Below, in pieces: positions 1 to 10,226 of a stretch of 64,000 nucleotides of DNA. The position numbers were made by a program, and so were the translations under genes. Positions within the stretch are counted from its first letter, which is position 1. Each line of letters opens with the position of its first letter. The notes below the pieces were generated by a model. That model ran no database searches. It was not told the DNA's origin and saw only the letters and a program-made list of their open reading frames with translations. Origin of the DNA: JAEUHZ01 sp964552795 (GTDB lineage Bacteria; Planctomycetota; UBA1135; GCA-002686595); NCBI GenBank assembly GCA_964552795.1, contig CAZKIO010000001.1, positions 1-64,000 of the forward strand. The letters run 5' to 3'.

Positions 1-43
1 TCCGCGCCCGGGGCCCTCGATTCCAGCACGGCCAGGGCGCACG

Positions 44-547
44 ATGGGGTCTTCGCCCCGGCCCATGCCCCGCCCCGAACCCAGCCCCCTCGCGCGCGCC
101 CTGGGCCGCCTGCCTTCGGGGGTCTACGTCGTCACCGCACGGCGCGGGGACCAGCCGGTCGGGTTCCTGGGGTCCTTCGTCCAGCAGGTGGCCTTCGATC
201 CGCCGACCGTGATCCTGTCCGTGGGCAACGAGCGCGAGCAGCTCCCCGACCTGCGTTCCTGCGGCCGCTTCGCGCTGTCCGTCGTGGCCGCTGCGAGCCC
301 CGGCCTGATGGGCCCGTTCCTGCGGCGGCTGCCGGAGGGCAAGTCGCCCTTCGACGGCCTCGAGGTGCTGCGCACCGCGGCCGGGATGCCGGTCCTGGCC
401 GGTGCGCTGGCCTGGCTCGACTGCCGCATCACGGCCGAGCAGCCGGCGGGCGATCACGTGACGCTCTTCGGCGTCGTCGAGGAAGCGCGAATGCTGGCCG
501 AGGGCGAACCGCGCGTGCACCTGCGCCGCAACGGCCTCAATTACTGA
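44..547 (+). CDS. Flavin reductase-like domain protein
   Basis: This 167-residue protein matches the flavin reductase-like (FMN-binding split barrel) family. The diagnostic stretch is near the N-terminus: LGRLPSGVYVVTA, then GFLGSFVQQVAFDPP and ILSVG, the pattern of proteins that bind FMN and reduce it with NAD(P)H or pass electrons to a partner oxygenase. It is a single soluble domain with no signal peptide. A second in-frame ATG at 65 could be the true start, since the first residues are Pro/Arg-rich and unlike the family. It ends 16 bp from the convergent M48 protease gene, so it is not in an operon with its right neighbour; the left context lies outside the window. The substrate or partner cannot be told from sequence. 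Confidence 0.75.
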   Translation: MGSSPRPMPRPEPSPLARALGRLPSGVYVVTARRGDQPVGFLGSFVQQVAFDPPTVILSVGNEREQLPDLRSCGRFALSVVAAASPGLMGPFLRRLPEGKSPFDGLEVLRTAAGMPVLAGALAWLDCRITAEQPAGDHVTLFGVVEEARMLAEGEPRVHLRRNGLNY

Positions 548-563
548 ACGCGCGCGCGGCGCG

Positions 564-2117
564 TCAGGGGTCCGACGCGGAGGCCCCGGCCTCCTGCCCC
601 TCGCCGAACCGGCCGGTGCGCAGGTGCAGCAGCGCCAGCCACTCCTCGGCCGCCTGCGCGTCGCCGCGCTGCGCCGCGGCCTGCGCCTCGTGCTCGAGCC
701 GCTCGGGGCCGACGCCGTCCGCGGCCAGCGTCCCGGCACGGCGCGCGAGCTGGACCAGCAGCGGATCGAAGCCGCGGTCCTGGCGCACGCGCTCGCTGGC
801 GGTGGCGTAGTCGCCCAGGCGCAGCTCGGTGCGCAACCGGTCGTGCGGCAGGTCCGACACGAGGCGCGCGGCCTGCAGCACGAGCGCGATGCACAAGAGC
901 GCGGCGCCGAGCTTGCTCGCGATGCGCAGCGTGCGCCGCAGCCGCTCGGCGACGGACGGGTCGGCTTGCGCGCGCTCCAGGAAGCGCACGCGGTCGGCGA
1001 CGCTGAAGTGCCGCCAGCCGGCGACGTCGCGCAGGCGCCCGCCGACGCGCTCCAGCGCCGAGATCAGCGTGATCGACTCGCCCATCAGGTCGAGCGCGTG
1101 CAGGTCGGCTTCCAGCTCGAAACGCCGCGAGAGCCACGTGAACGACGCGAACCACAAGAGCAGCGTCACGAGCAGCACCGCGCCGGCCAGGATCGGTTCG
1201 TCCTCGAAGAACGCGTGCGCGGCCAGGTCGCCGAGCAGGAAGAACGCCAGGATCCAGGCCACGAACACCGGCACGTGCGAGCGCGCGGCGTGGCCGATCT
1301 CGTGCGCGAACACGGCCGCCAGCTCGCGCGGCGGGAGCTGGCGCAACAGCAGGTCCGAGAACAGCACGGTGCGGCTCTTGCGCGTCAGCCCGACGATCGC
1401 GGCGTTGGCTAGCTGGTCGCCCGTGCGCCACACGCGCAGGCGCGGCACGCCGAAGCGCGCCTCCTGCGCCAGGGCCAGCAGCGCGTCGCGCTGCGCGCCG
1501 CCCGGCAGCGGGGCGGTCTCCCACACGTGCTCCAGCAGGAACGGCAGGCTGAGGGCCAAGAGCGCCAGCAGGAGCGCGGCGAACGCCGCGTGGAAGATGC
1601 CGATCTCCTCCACGGACACGCGCAGTTCCTCGCTGGTGCCGATCAGCGCCGCGGTCACGACGTAGAACAGGATCGGCAGCAATCCCGCACCCAGCATGCG
1701 CGCCTGGAACCCGAGCCAGCCGTCGCGCTCGGTCGTGGAGACGAAGAAGCGCGCGCGTGCGTGCAGCGCCGCGAGCTCGAAGGCCAGCCACGGCGTGAGC
1801 ACGAGCAGCAGGCGCAGGTCGGGCCAGGCGAGCAGCGACGCGGGCGCTCCGCTCCAGCGCTCGACCGCTCCGCGCCAGTCGAACAGGGACAGCGTCGCCA
1901 GGAACAGCAGCGGCGGGGACACGGCGAGGAGCCGGTGCAGCACCTCGCCCGTGCGGAACCGGCCGTGCTCGAACGCGGTGCGCGCGACGCGCGCGAACAG
2001 GAGCGGCAGCGGCACGAGCAGCAACGCCAGCCACGCCGGCCCGATGGTGTGCTCGAACCCGGCCTCGGCCGCGGCGACCGCGGCGAGGGCGAGCACGACG
2101 TGGCCCAGGTTGCCCAT
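564..2117 (-). CDS. M48-family membrane zinc metalloprotease
   Basis: A 517-residue integral membrane protein with several hydrophobic segments in its first 210 residues, then a cytoplasmic-type catalytic domain. The zinc motif HEIGH lies near residue 270 (AVFAHEIGHAARSH). A downstream glutamate in FELEADLHAL fits the third ligand of M48 (HtpX/Ste24-like) peptidases. Hydrophobic segments follow the HExxH, as in HtpX. After about residue 400 there is a helical, TPR-like C-terminal region rich in Ala and Leu. It is the last gene of the rnhC-dapF-M48 operon, starting 6 bp after dapF ends. M48 enzymes usually take part in membrane protein quality control; the substrate here is unknown. Confidence 0.85.
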   Translation of the reverse strand: MGNLGHVVLALAAVAAAEAGFEHTIGPAWLALLLVPLPLLFARVARTAFEHGRFRTGEVLHRLLAVSPPLLFLATLSLFDWRGAVERWSGAPASLLAWPDLRLLLVLTPWLAFELAALHARARFFVSTTERDGWLGFQARMLGAGLLPILFYVVTAALIGTSEELRVSVEEIGIFHAAFAALLLALLALSLPFLLEHVWETAPLPGGAQRDALLALAQEARFGVPRLRVWRTGDQLANAAIVGLTRKSRTVLFSDLLLRQLPPRELAAVFAHEIGHAARSHVPVFVAWILAFFLLGDLAAHAFFEDEPILAGAVLLVTLLLWFASFTWLSRRFELEADLHALDLMGESITLISALERVGGRLRDVAGWRHFSVADRVRFLERAQADPSVAERLRRTLRIASKLGAALLCIALVLQAARLVSDLPHDRLRTELRLGDYATASERVRQDRGFDPLLVQLARRAGTLAADGVGPERLEHEAQAAAQRGDAQAAEEWLALLHLRTGRFGEGQEAGASASDP

Positions 2118-2123
2118 CCCCTC

Positions 2124-2966
2124 CTAGCGGCGGCGCGCGGCCGCGCCCGCGCCGGACCAGGTGCCCGCGCCGAAATCCTCGATGGCGCCGGACAACACGT
2201 ACGCGCCGGCTTCCGTGGTCGCGATCGCAAGCTCGCCGCCGGGGAGGCGCAGGACCAGCGGCAGGCGCGCCCTCCCCAGCGCGACGAGCGCCGCCGCGGT
2301 GGCGCACGCTCCGCTACCGCAGGCCGCCGTCTCGCCGACGCCGCGCTCCCACACGCGCAGGTACGTCGCCCCGTCGCGCTGCGCCACGAACTCGACGTTC
2401 GTGCCGGCGGGAAACGCGGCGTGGCGTTCGACGCGCGGGCCGATCGTGGTGACGCCGGCCGTGCGCTCGTCCTCGACCACGAACACGAAGTGCGGATTGC
2501 CCACGTCGACGCGCGTGCCGCGCACGGTCCGCGCGACGCCTTCCGCTTCGAAGGTCAGCGCTTCGTCGCGCTCGAGAACGCGCGGCCGGCCCATGCTGAC
2601 CGCGGCGTGCGTCACGCGCTCCTGGTCGCGGGTGGTCCGGGCGTCGTGGAGCCCGGCGTCGTCCTCGATCGTGAACGCGTCGCCGCGCACGTGTCCGTGC
2701 TCGACGAGGAGCTTGGCCACGCAGCGCAGGCCGTTGCCGCAGGTCTCGGGGCGCGAGCCGTCGGCGTTGACCAGCTCCATGCGCGCGACGCCGCCCGCGC
2801 GCGCCGGAACCACCAGCAAGAGGCCGTCCAAGGGCGGCGTGTACGCCCCCGGCGCGCACAACGCGCGCGCCATCGCCGCGGCGTCGCCGGGCGCGCCGTC
2901 GCGGATCGCGTCCACCACCGCGAAGCGGTTGCCGGTGCCGGACAAGAGGCGGAACGGCGTGCTCAT
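2124..2966 (-). CDS. dapF: Diaminopimelate epimerase
   Basis: DapF converts LL- to meso-diaminopimelate for lysine and peptidoglycan synthesis. The protein is 280 residues, the usual length. Both catalytic cysteines are present: Cys76 in ETCGNGLR and Cys216 in AACGSGACA. The N-terminal GTGNRFAVVDA corresponds to the family's substrate-binding GNDF-type motif with N-R instead of N-D. The ATG overlaps the rnhC stop codon as ATGA, which fixes the start and implies translational coupling. A dapF gene is consistent with the presence of peptidoglycan in this organism. Confidence 0.93.
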   Translation of the reverse strand: MSTPFRLLSGTGNRFAVVDAIRDGAPGDAAAMARALCAPGAYTPPLDGLLLVVPARAGGVARMELVNADGSRPETCGNGLRCVAKLLVEHGHVRGDAFTIEDDAGLHDARTTRDQERVTHAAVSMGRPRVLERDEALTFEAEGVARTVRGTRVDVGNPHFVFVVEDERTAGVTTIGPRVERHAAFPAGTNVEFVAQRDGATYLRVWERGVGETAACGSGACATAAALVALGRARLPLVLRLPGGELAIATTEAGAYVLSGAIEDFGAGTWSGAGAAARRR

Positions 2967-3868
2967 CGCGCGCCTCCGCGGCCGTGGAGGATCTTCTGCG
3001 TGTTCTTGAAGTGGAGCTTGGCGACCTTCGACAGCGCGTCGGCGCCGTGCAGCGCGACGTAGCGCCGTCCGGCGCGATCGACGGGCTCGCCCGCGCCCTT
3101 GTGCAGGTCGATCGCGGCCTCCTCGCCGAGCTCCTTCAGCGCGACCAGGAACTCCTCGCGCGCCACGACGCTGGCCGCGGCGACCGCCGGTTCGGATTCG
3201 GCGCGGGGACGCTGTTCGAGCTGGACCTTCAGCGCGCGCAGGCGCTCCTCCAGCAGCTTCTCGTTCGCGAAGCGGTCGACGACCACGCGCAGACCGGGCC
3301 GCGCGAGGCGCCGGATGGCCTTGGCGTGCTGGTCGGCGAGCAGGTCGTTGAGCTTGCCGGCCTTGTAGACGCGGTTGTATTCCGCCGGGTCGAGGCGCTC
3401 GACCGCGACCGCGTAGCGCGAGCGCAAGGCGGCGCCCAGGCGCAGGCACTGCTCGTCCGTCAGCGTCTTGCTGTCGCGCACGCCGCTCCCCCGCAGCTCC
3501 TCCGCCTGGCCCGGCTCGAGCAGCACGGCGGCCACGACGAGCGGACCGAAGTAGTCGCCCTTGCCGACCTCGTCGCTGCCGATGGTGGCGATCGAGGCGG
3601 GCACGGGGCCCGACGGCGCCTCGCGCGCGGCCTCGGCACGCGGACGGGCGCCGTCCTCGCCCAGCCAGCGCGCGGCGAACAGGTCCGGGCTGGCGCCCTG
3701 GATGACGAACTTTCCCGACGTGTACAGCGTCGCGACGACGCCCTCGCCCTTCACGCTGAACAGCGCGTGCGGCACGCTGCGGAAGTCGAAGGGCCCGGCC
3801 GCGAACCGCTCGCGCAGAGCGGGCCCGCGGGATGCGGGGACCTTCAGGACGAGCGTGCTCTGCGTCAC
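2963..3868 (-). CDS. rnhC: Ribonuclease HIII
   Basis: RNase HIII cleaves the RNA strand of RNA-DNA hybrids. The 301-residue product has the N-terminal substrate-binding (TBP-like) domain that separates HIII from HII (about residues 1-85, TLYTSGKFVIQG). The catalytic domain follows with IGSDEVGKGDYFGPLVVAA (acidic D99, E100) and DSKTLTDEQ. The GTG start at 3868 gives the expected N-terminus (TQSTLVLKVPA); the longer upstream reading has no family similarity. It is the first gene of a three-gene operon and overlaps dapF by 4 bp. RNase HIII is less widespread than HII. Confidence 0.92.
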   Translation of the reverse strand: MTQSTLVLKVPASRGPALRERFAAGPFDFRSVPHALFSVKGEGVVATLYTSGKFVIQGASPDLFAARWLGEDGARPRAEAAREAPSGPVPASIATIGSDEVGKGDYFGPLVVAAVLLEPGQAEELRGSGVRDSKTLTDEQCLRLGAALRSRYAVAVERLDPAEYNRVYKAGKLNDLLADQHAKAIRRLARPGLRVVVDRFANEKLLEERLRALKVQLEQRPRAESEPAVAAASVVAREEFLVALKELGEEAAIDLHKGAGEPVDRAGRRYVALHGADALSKVAKLHFKNTQKILHGRGGAR

Positions 3869-4063
3869 CCGCCCATCCTCGCACGCAGCGCGCGGGGCTC
3901 CAAGGCGCGCGCGCCGCGCGGGCGTCCGCTGAACGCCGCGGGAATGCGTCCTACGAAAGGCCTTTTCCACCCCGCGCTCTCGCTCGGTAGGCTGCCCCCC
4001 CCCACAAGTCTCGGGGTGCGCCGCCGCACCGCTCGCCCGAGCCGGGACACCCAAGGAACCTCC

Positions 4064-5104
4064 ATGTCCATCCGATCCATGCTCTCCGCCGCCGCGGTGG
4101 CGGCCGTCGCGTCCTCCGCATCCGCCCAAGGCGACTTCACGGCCGCCGTCACCCCGTCCTTCCGCGGCACGCCGTGCGCGGTCTACGGCGCCTGGGACGT
4201 CTTCACGTCCGCCTACAACGGGCCGAACGTGCCCGACCTCGCCGGCTCGAACTCGGCCGCGACCCTGACGCAGTTGTTCCCCGGCGCGATCCTGACCAGC
4301 ACCGGCAACATCTACCACCCCACGCAGATCCTGGCCTTCCGCGTCGACGACACCGTCGCGCACGACGTGCAGGAGGTCGTGCTCCAGACCGCGGCGTTGG
4401 GCAATCCGCAGAACCACGGCAGCTTCATCCTCTCGTTCGTGAACGCCGGCGGGCAGTCGGTGGTCCTGCCGCCCACCGAGCTCACGGTGCTGGTGTTCAC
4501 CCCGCAGGCGCGCGAGGAGCTGTACGTGCGCTGGGACCTGTCGGGCCAGGCCGACACGATCCTGGCCTACCGCCTCGACTGGGTCGCGTCGGCCTCGAAC
4601 TCCGCCCTGGCGTCGCTGCTGCTCGACGTGCGGACCGACTGTCCGCCGGGCGTCGCGCAGTGCTTCGGGGACGGAACCGGCACGGCGTGCCCCTGTGCGA
4701 ACAGCGGAGCGGCCGGCAACGGCTGCGCCAACTCGGTGAACCCCGCGGGCGCCAACCTCGCCGCGGCCGGCAGCGCCAGCGTCGCGGGCGACACGCTGGT
4801 CCTGCTGGGCAGCGGGATGCCGAACTCGACATGCCTCTACTTCCAGGGCTCGTCCGCCACGAGCGTGGTGTTCGGCGACGGACTGCGCTGCGCCGGCGGC
4901 CAGGTGATCCGCCTGGGGACGTCCACGAACGCCGGCGGCGCGTCGCAGTACCCCGGCGCCGGACAGCAGCCGGTGTCGGTGCGCGGCGCCGTGACCGCCG
5001 GGGACGTGCGCCTGTACCAGACGTGGTACCGCAACGCGGCGGCGTTCTGCACCGCGGCCACGTTCAACCTGAGCAACGCGTACCAGATCTCCTGGTCGTC
5101 CTGA
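4064..5104 (+). CDS. Secreted protein with Cys-rich planctomycete-type C-terminal module
   Basis: A 346-residue exported protein with a clear signal peptide (MSIRSMLSAAAVAAVASSASAQ). The middle region (about 30-190) is beta-rich with no family I recognise. The last 150 residues open with CFGDGTGTACPCANSG, followed by GNGCANS, SGMPNSTCLYFQG, FGDGLRCAGG, a region ending in VSVRGAVTAGDVRLYQ, and WYRNAAAFCTAATFN. I recall this Cys-rich module from many secreted planctomycete proteins, where it looks like a C-terminal adhesion or anchoring unit; its role is not established. It is preceded by a 195-bp divergent spacer shared with rnhC and followed by a GC-rich hairpin. The Cys pairs suggest disulfides outside the cytoplasm. 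Confidence 0.8.
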   Translation: MSIRSMLSAAAVAAVASSASAQGDFTAAVTPSFRGTPCAVYGAWDVFTSAYNGPNVPDLAGSNSAATLTQLFPGAILTSTGNIYHPTQILAFRVDDTVAHDVQEVVLQTAALGNPQNHGSFILSFVNAGGQSVVLPPTELTVLVFTPQAREELYVRWDLSGQADTILAYRLDWVASASNSALASLLLDVRTDCPPGVAQCFGDGTGTACPCANSGAAGNGCANSVNPAGANLAAAGSASVAGDTLVLLGSGMPNSTCLYFQGSSATSVVFGDGLRCAGGQVIRLGTSTNAGGASQYPGAGQQPVSVRGAVTAGDVRLYQTWYRNAAAFCTAATFNLSNAYQISWSS

Positions 5105-5110
5105 ACCGCA

Positions 5111-5145
5111 CCCGCCGGCCCCGGACTGTCATCCGCGCCGGCGGG
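5111..5145 (+). terminator. Possible hairpin terminator
   Basis: An 8-bp perfect inverted repeat, CCCGCCGG and CCGGCGGG, with a 19-nt loop, starts 6 bp after the stop of the secreted-protein gene. There is no T-run, so it could be a weak or Rho-assisted terminator, or an RNA end-protecting hairpin. Confidence 0.3.
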
Positions 5146-5162
5146 ATGGAGAATGGCGCCGC

Positions 5163-5522
5163 GTGGACTCCGCGGCGCTGACCTTCGACACCGGGATCGC
5201 GGTGCGCGACCTCGATCCCGCGCGGCCGCGGCCGATCGACACGCCCTGGGGGTCGTTCGCGCTGTTCCTCGTCGAGGGACGGGTGCTGTGCGCGCAGAGC
5301 TTCTGTCCGCACCTCGGCGGCCCGCTGTTCCAGGGCACGCTGTGGGGATCGCGCGTGACCTGTCCGTGGCACGCGTGGAGCTTCTCGCTGGAGAGCGGCC
5401 AGCGCGTCGATCTCGCCGGGCGCATCCTGGGGCGGGGCGACCCTCTCGCAACATGCCCGGTCGAGGTCTCGGAAGCGGGGACGATCGTCCTGCGCCGGCC
5501 CGACAGGCGCCCCGCGGTGTGA
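5163..5522 (+). CDS. Rieske [2Fe-2S] small protein
   Basis: A 119-residue Rieske-type ferredoxin domain. The cluster-binding motifs are CPHLGGPL (Cys, His) and CPWHAW (Cys, His), separated by 16 residues as in ferredoxin-like components of ring-hydroxylating oxygenases and nitrite reductase NirD-type subunits. There is no signal or membrane segment, so it is probably a soluble electron carrier. The GTG start at 5163 gives a full domain with little extra. The nearest downstream gene is cystathionine beta-synthase 86 bp away. No oxygenase is nearby, so its redox partner is unknown. Confidence 0.88.
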   Translation: MDSAALTFDTGIAVRDLDPARPRPIDTPWGSFALFLVEGRVLCAQSFCPHLGGPLFQGTLWGSRVTCPWHAWSFSLESGQRVDLAGRILGRGDPLATCPVEVSEAGTIVLRRPDRRPAV

Positions 5523-5551
5523 AGCGCGCTCGCGGCGCGGCCGTGCCGCCC

Positions 5552-5557
5552 TACAAT
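5552..5557 (+). promoter_or_regulatory. Candidate -10 element (TACAAT) before the CBS gene
   Basis: TACAAT lies 51 bp before the cystathionine beta-synthase ATG in otherwise GC-rich DNA. It matches a sigma70-type -10 in five of six positions. No convincing -35 is visible at 16-18 bp. Confidence 0.35.
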
Positions 5558-5608
5558 CCGCGGCTCGCGCCGCCCGTGCGCTCCGTCATCGGCCCACGCC
5601 CCTTCGCC

Positions 5609-6970
<1,362 letters not shown>

Positions 6971-6979
6971 GCGCGGCGC

Positions 6980-8458
6980 TCAGGCCGACGGCGCTTCGCG
7001 CAGCTCGGCCCGGAACACGGCCCTCACGCCGGGCACGACGCGCAACACGTCGGCCAGCGACATCCAGCCGACCCACGCGAATCCCGCCAGGAACAGCGCG
7101 AGGAACGGCAGCGAGAGCCAGGCCTCGTTCTCGATCGCGGCCAGGATGCCCCACACGAACCAGGCCGCGAGGACCAGCTCGATGCCGGGCAGGCCGCGCA
7201 ACGCCGAGCGGTAGCGGCGGCTGCGCGGCGCGTCGCCGCGCTTGGGCGTGCGCACGAACGTGCCCGTCCCCGGCAGCAGGCCCGCGAACACGGCGCGCGT
7301 CTGGCTGACGCACAGGCCGATGCCCAGCACGAGCGCGGCGAACGTGTCGACTACGCGCTTGCGCACGGGCCGGCCGACCGCGCGCTGGCTGCGATCGTAG
7401 AACGCCAGCACCGCCAGCGTGCAGTTCAGGAACAAGAGCAGGCTCGTCCACGCCGGGAGGATCGGGTCGAGACCCGCGGCGAGCGGCAGCGTGAGCGCCA
7501 GCACGAGCACGGCCGGGTATCCGACGTTCCCCGTCAGGTGCGCGAAGGCCTCGCGCTTCACCCGCAGCGGCAGCGGCGCCGCTAGCAGGCGCGGCCCCAG
7601 CTTGCGCAGCACCTGCACTCCGCCCTTGGCCCAGCGATGCTGCTGCGACTTGAAGGCCGCGATCTCGGTCGGCACCTCGGCGGGCGCGACGACGCGCGGT
7701 TCGTACACGAACTCCCAGCCCTGCAACTGCGCGCGGTAGGACAAGTCGAGGTCCTCCGTCAGCGTGTCGTGCTCCCAGCCGCCAGCGCTCTCGATCGCGG
7801 CGCGGCGCCAGATCCCGGCGGTGCCGTTGAAGTTGAAGAAGCACCCGGTGTCGTGCCGCACCTTGTGCTCGATGACGAAGTGCCCGTCGAGCAGCACGGA
7901 CTCCGCGCGCGTGAGCAGGTTCTCGTCGCGGTTCACGTGGCCCCAGCGGGCCTGCACCATCCCGACGCGCGGGTCCGCGAAGCGGCCGACGAGCCGCAGC
8001 AGGAAGTCGGGCTCGGGGAGGAAGTCCGCGTCGAACACGGCGAGCAGTTCGCCGCGCGCGATCCGCTGGCCATTGTCCAGCGCGCCCGCCTTGAACCCGG
8101 TGCGCGTCGCGCGCCGCACGACCTTGGCGTCGACGCCGCGCTCGCAGAGGCGCGCGACCTCCTCGTCGACGACGGCCCGCGTCTCGTCCGTGGAGTCGTC
8201 GAGCACCTGGATCTCGAGGCGCTCGCGCGGGTACTCGAGCGCTCCTGCGGCGCGGATCAGGCGCGCGGCGACCGTGCGCTCGTTGTAGACCGGCAACTGC
8301 ACGGTGAGGACCGGCAGCTCGCCTGCGGCGCGCGGCGGCAAGGAGGCCTCGCGCTCCCAGCGGAAGTGGAACAAGTGCGAGAGCCGGTGGATCCCGTACA
8401 CCGCGAGCAACGCCAGCGTGCCGGTGTAGATCGCGGCGGTCAGAGTCGGGAGGTCCAC
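6980..8458 (-). CDS. Processive family 2 membrane glycosyltransferase (cellulose synthase-like)
   Basis: A 492-residue membrane beta-glycosyltransferase. One N-terminal membrane segment (about 8-24) precedes a GT2 domain with all hallmarks of processive polymerases: LDDSTDET (D87-D88), FDADF (143-145), TEDLDLS (234-236) and QQHRW (272-276). Four or more C-terminal membrane segments follow. This layout fits glucomannan or cellulose synthase-like enzymes that extrude a polysaccharide while making it. No PilZ domain is seen. The GTG start at 8458 is the only good start in frame before the first membrane helix. It is the last gene of a minus-strand run, 104 bp after DUF72. The polymer made is unknown. 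Confidence 0.88.
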   Translation of the reverse strand: MDLPTLTAAIYTGTLALLAVYGIHRLSHLFHFRWEREASLPPRAAGELPVLTVQLPVYNERTVAARLIRAAGALEYPRERLEIQVLDDSTDETRAVVDEEVARLCERGVDAKVVRRATRTGFKAGALDNGQRIARGELLAVFDADFLPEPDFLLRLVGRFADPRVGMVQARWGHVNRDENLLTRAESVLLDGHFVIEHKVRHDTGCFFNFNGTAGIWRRAAIESAGGWEHDTLTEDLDLSYRAQLQGWEFVYEPRVVAPAEVPTEIAAFKSQQHRWAKGGVQVLRKLGPRLLAAPLPLRVKREAFAHLTGNVGYPAVLVLALTLPLAAGLDPILPAWTSLLLFLNCTLAVLAFYDRSQRAVGRPVRKRVVDTFAALVLGIGLCVSQTRAVFAGLLPGTGTFVRTPKRGDAPRSRRYRSALRGLPGIELVLAAWFVWGILAAIENEAWLSLPFLALFLAGFAWVGWMSLADVLRVVPGVRAVFRAELREAPSA

Positions 8459-8562
8459 GTGCGGAGGCCTCGCGCCGCCGGGGCGGCTGCGCGGGGCGAG
8501 GAGGATAGCGAGGTCGAGACGGGAACGATACGTCGGGCCGCGCGGGCGGCATGAACGAGGCT

Positions 8563-9453
8563 TCAGAACAGCGGCTGCTGACCGTCGATGCGGACGGAGG
8601 CGCGCAGCCTGGGGAAGCTCTCCACGATCTCGGGCGGTGCCGGGACGGGTTCCCCGCGCAGCAGGTGCCTGAGCTCCAGCGCATTGGCCACCGCCTGGCC
8701 GGAGAAGTGGTTGTTCGTGACCACCGCCGTCTCGTCGTGGACGCCGGCGATCCGCTCGGCCTTGCGCGCCAGGTCCTCGAGTTCGTGAACCGAGTACAGG
8801 TAGTCGTATCGGTCGTCGCGTTCGGCGCCGGCGCGGAACCACTGGGCGGAGTTGCGGCCGTGCAGGCGCAGGTAGCCGGACGGTCCGGTCGGCTCGTGCC
8901 AAGCCGGCGGGTGGTTCCAAGCGGCGGGCAGGTCCACGTAGGCCAGCGACAGGCCCAGGCCGCGCACGCTGGCGAGCGCGGGCGGCGTGAACCACGACTC
9001 GTGCCGCACCTCGAGCACGAGGGGCAGCCCGTCGAACAGGGAGCCGATGCGCCCCAGGCGGCGCACCTCGCTCTTGCCGTGCAGGAACGACACGGGGAAC
9101 TGCAGCAGCAGCGCGGACAGCCGCTTGGTGCGCACGAGGGGCTCGATGCCCGCGCGGAACCCGGCGGCCTTCTCTTCCCAGACCGCGTCGTCGGCCGCGC
9201 CCGGCTCGGGCAGGTGCGTGAAGTCGCGGTGCAGCTTGACCCAGAAGCGGAAGCGCGGGTGCGGCTCGACCAGCCGCGCCCAGCGCTCGGCGTGCTCGCG
9301 GCGCGGCGGCGCGTAGAAGGTCGAGTCGATCTCGATGCCGTCGAAGTAGCGCGCGAGGTGCGCGAGCGCGTGGAACCCGTGCGGCTTGTGTGCGGGGTAG
9401 ACGCGTCCTTCCCAATCGGGATAGGACCAGCCGGCGGGACCGACGCGGATCAT
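8563..9453 (-). CDS. DUF72 (YecE-like) family protein
   Basis: A 296-residue protein of the DUF72 family. It begins IRVGPAGWSYPDWEG and has the characteristic FDGIEIDSTFYAPP, FRFWVKLHRDFTH, LQFPVSF and LEVRHESW stretches, and a late YLRLHGR. The fold is a TIM barrel; the biochemical role is not established, although iron-sulfur-linked radical chemistry has been suggested for relatives. The ATG overlaps the stop of the upstream DUF374 gene (ATGA), so the two are translationally coupled. Confidence 0.9.
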   Translation of the reverse strand: MIRVGPAGWSYPDWEGRVYPAHKPHGFHALAHLARYFDGIEIDSTFYAPPRREHAERWARLVEPHPRFRFWVKLHRDFTHLPEPGAADDAVWEEKAAGFRAGIEPLVRTKRLSALLLQFPVSFLHGKSEVRRLGRIGSLFDGLPLVLEVRHESWFTPPALASVRGLGLSLAYVDLPAAWNHPPAWHEPTGPSGYLRLHGRNSAQWFRAGAERDDRYDYLYSVHELEDLARKAERIAGVHDETAVVTNNHFSGQAVANALELRHLLRGEPVPAPPEIVESFPRLRASVRIDGQQPLF

Positions 9454-10217
9454 CCGTCGGGCTCCATGCCGAGCAGCTCGAAGCAGCGACGCTCCGCGCC
9501 CTGGATGCGCTCGCGCACTTCGACGGCGGCGCGTTCGAGTTCCTCCTCCCCCGCGCCGGCGGATACGTGCACCGCCTCGCCGTACACGAAAGCCACGCGC
9601 GCGAACGGCAGCGGAATCGTGAAGCGGTCCCAGCTCCCCAGATGCCACGCGCCGCGCGCGGCGAACCCGCAGGGCACGACCGGCCGGCCGGTCTCCGACG
9701 CCATCCACGCCAGGCCGGGCTTGATCGTGTGCGGCGGCCCCGTCGGGCCGTCGGGCGTGAGCACGAAGGCCGCGCCGGTCTGCATCAGGTCGAGAATGGT
9801 GCGCAGCGCCGACACGGCGCGCTTGCGCGAGGAGCCGCGCAGCACGCCGTAGCCCAGGCGCTTCAGCAAGGCGCCCGACACGTCGCCGTCGCCGCTCGTC
9901 GAGACCAGGACGTGATACCCCTGGTTTCCGTGATGGGCGACGGGGATCAGCATGCGGCCGTGCCACAGCGCCATGAAATAGCCGTTGCCCGAGGCGCGCA
10001 GCGCGTCGACGCGCTCCTCGCCCTCGCGTGTCGTGCGCCACGTCCAGGCCAGCAGCCGCACGGCGAGCGGGCCGACGGTGATCACGGCCGCGCGTCCGAG
10101 CTTGCGCCGCACGACCTTGAAGCGGTGCCAGAGGCGGGTGCGCAACGCGGCGGATGCGGGCTTGCGCGCGTGCCGGACGCGGGGCTCCTCGCTGCGCTTC
10201 AACGCGGATCTTGCCAC
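9450..10217 (-). CDS. DUF374 lysophospholipid acyltransferase-like protein
   Basis: A 255-residue protein of the DUF374 acyltransferase-like family. An Arg-rich N-terminus precedes an apolar segment (VITVGPLAVRLLAWTW), then ALWHGRMLIP, the equivalent of the catalytic Hx4D-like block, and TPDGPTGPPHTIKPG, the diagnostic DUF374 motif. Members are thought to act in lipid A or phospholipid acylation at the inner membrane; that role is inferred from fold. The GTG at 10217 is the start. It starts 9 bp after the preceding secreted-protein gene and overlaps DUF72 by 4 bp, so it sits mid-operon. Confidence 0.85.
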   Translation of the reverse strand: MARSALKRSEEPRVRHARKPASAALRTRLWHRFKVVRRKLGRAAVITVGPLAVRLLAWTWRTTREGEERVDALRASGNGYFMALWHGRMLIPVAHHGNQGYHVLVSTSGDGDVSGALLKRLGYGVLRGSSRKRAVSALRTILDLMQTGAAFVLTPDGPTGPPHTIKPGLAWMASETGRPVVPCGFAARGAWHLGSWDRFTIPLPFARVAFVYGEAVHVSAGAGEEELERAAVEVRERIQGAERRCFELLGMEPDG

Positions 10218-10226
10218 GACATCACG

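Noticed and set aside
5153..5608. Longer N-terminus for cystathionine beta-synthase
   Set aside because: The added residues are Arg/Pro-rich, overlap the Rieske gene and have no family similarity.
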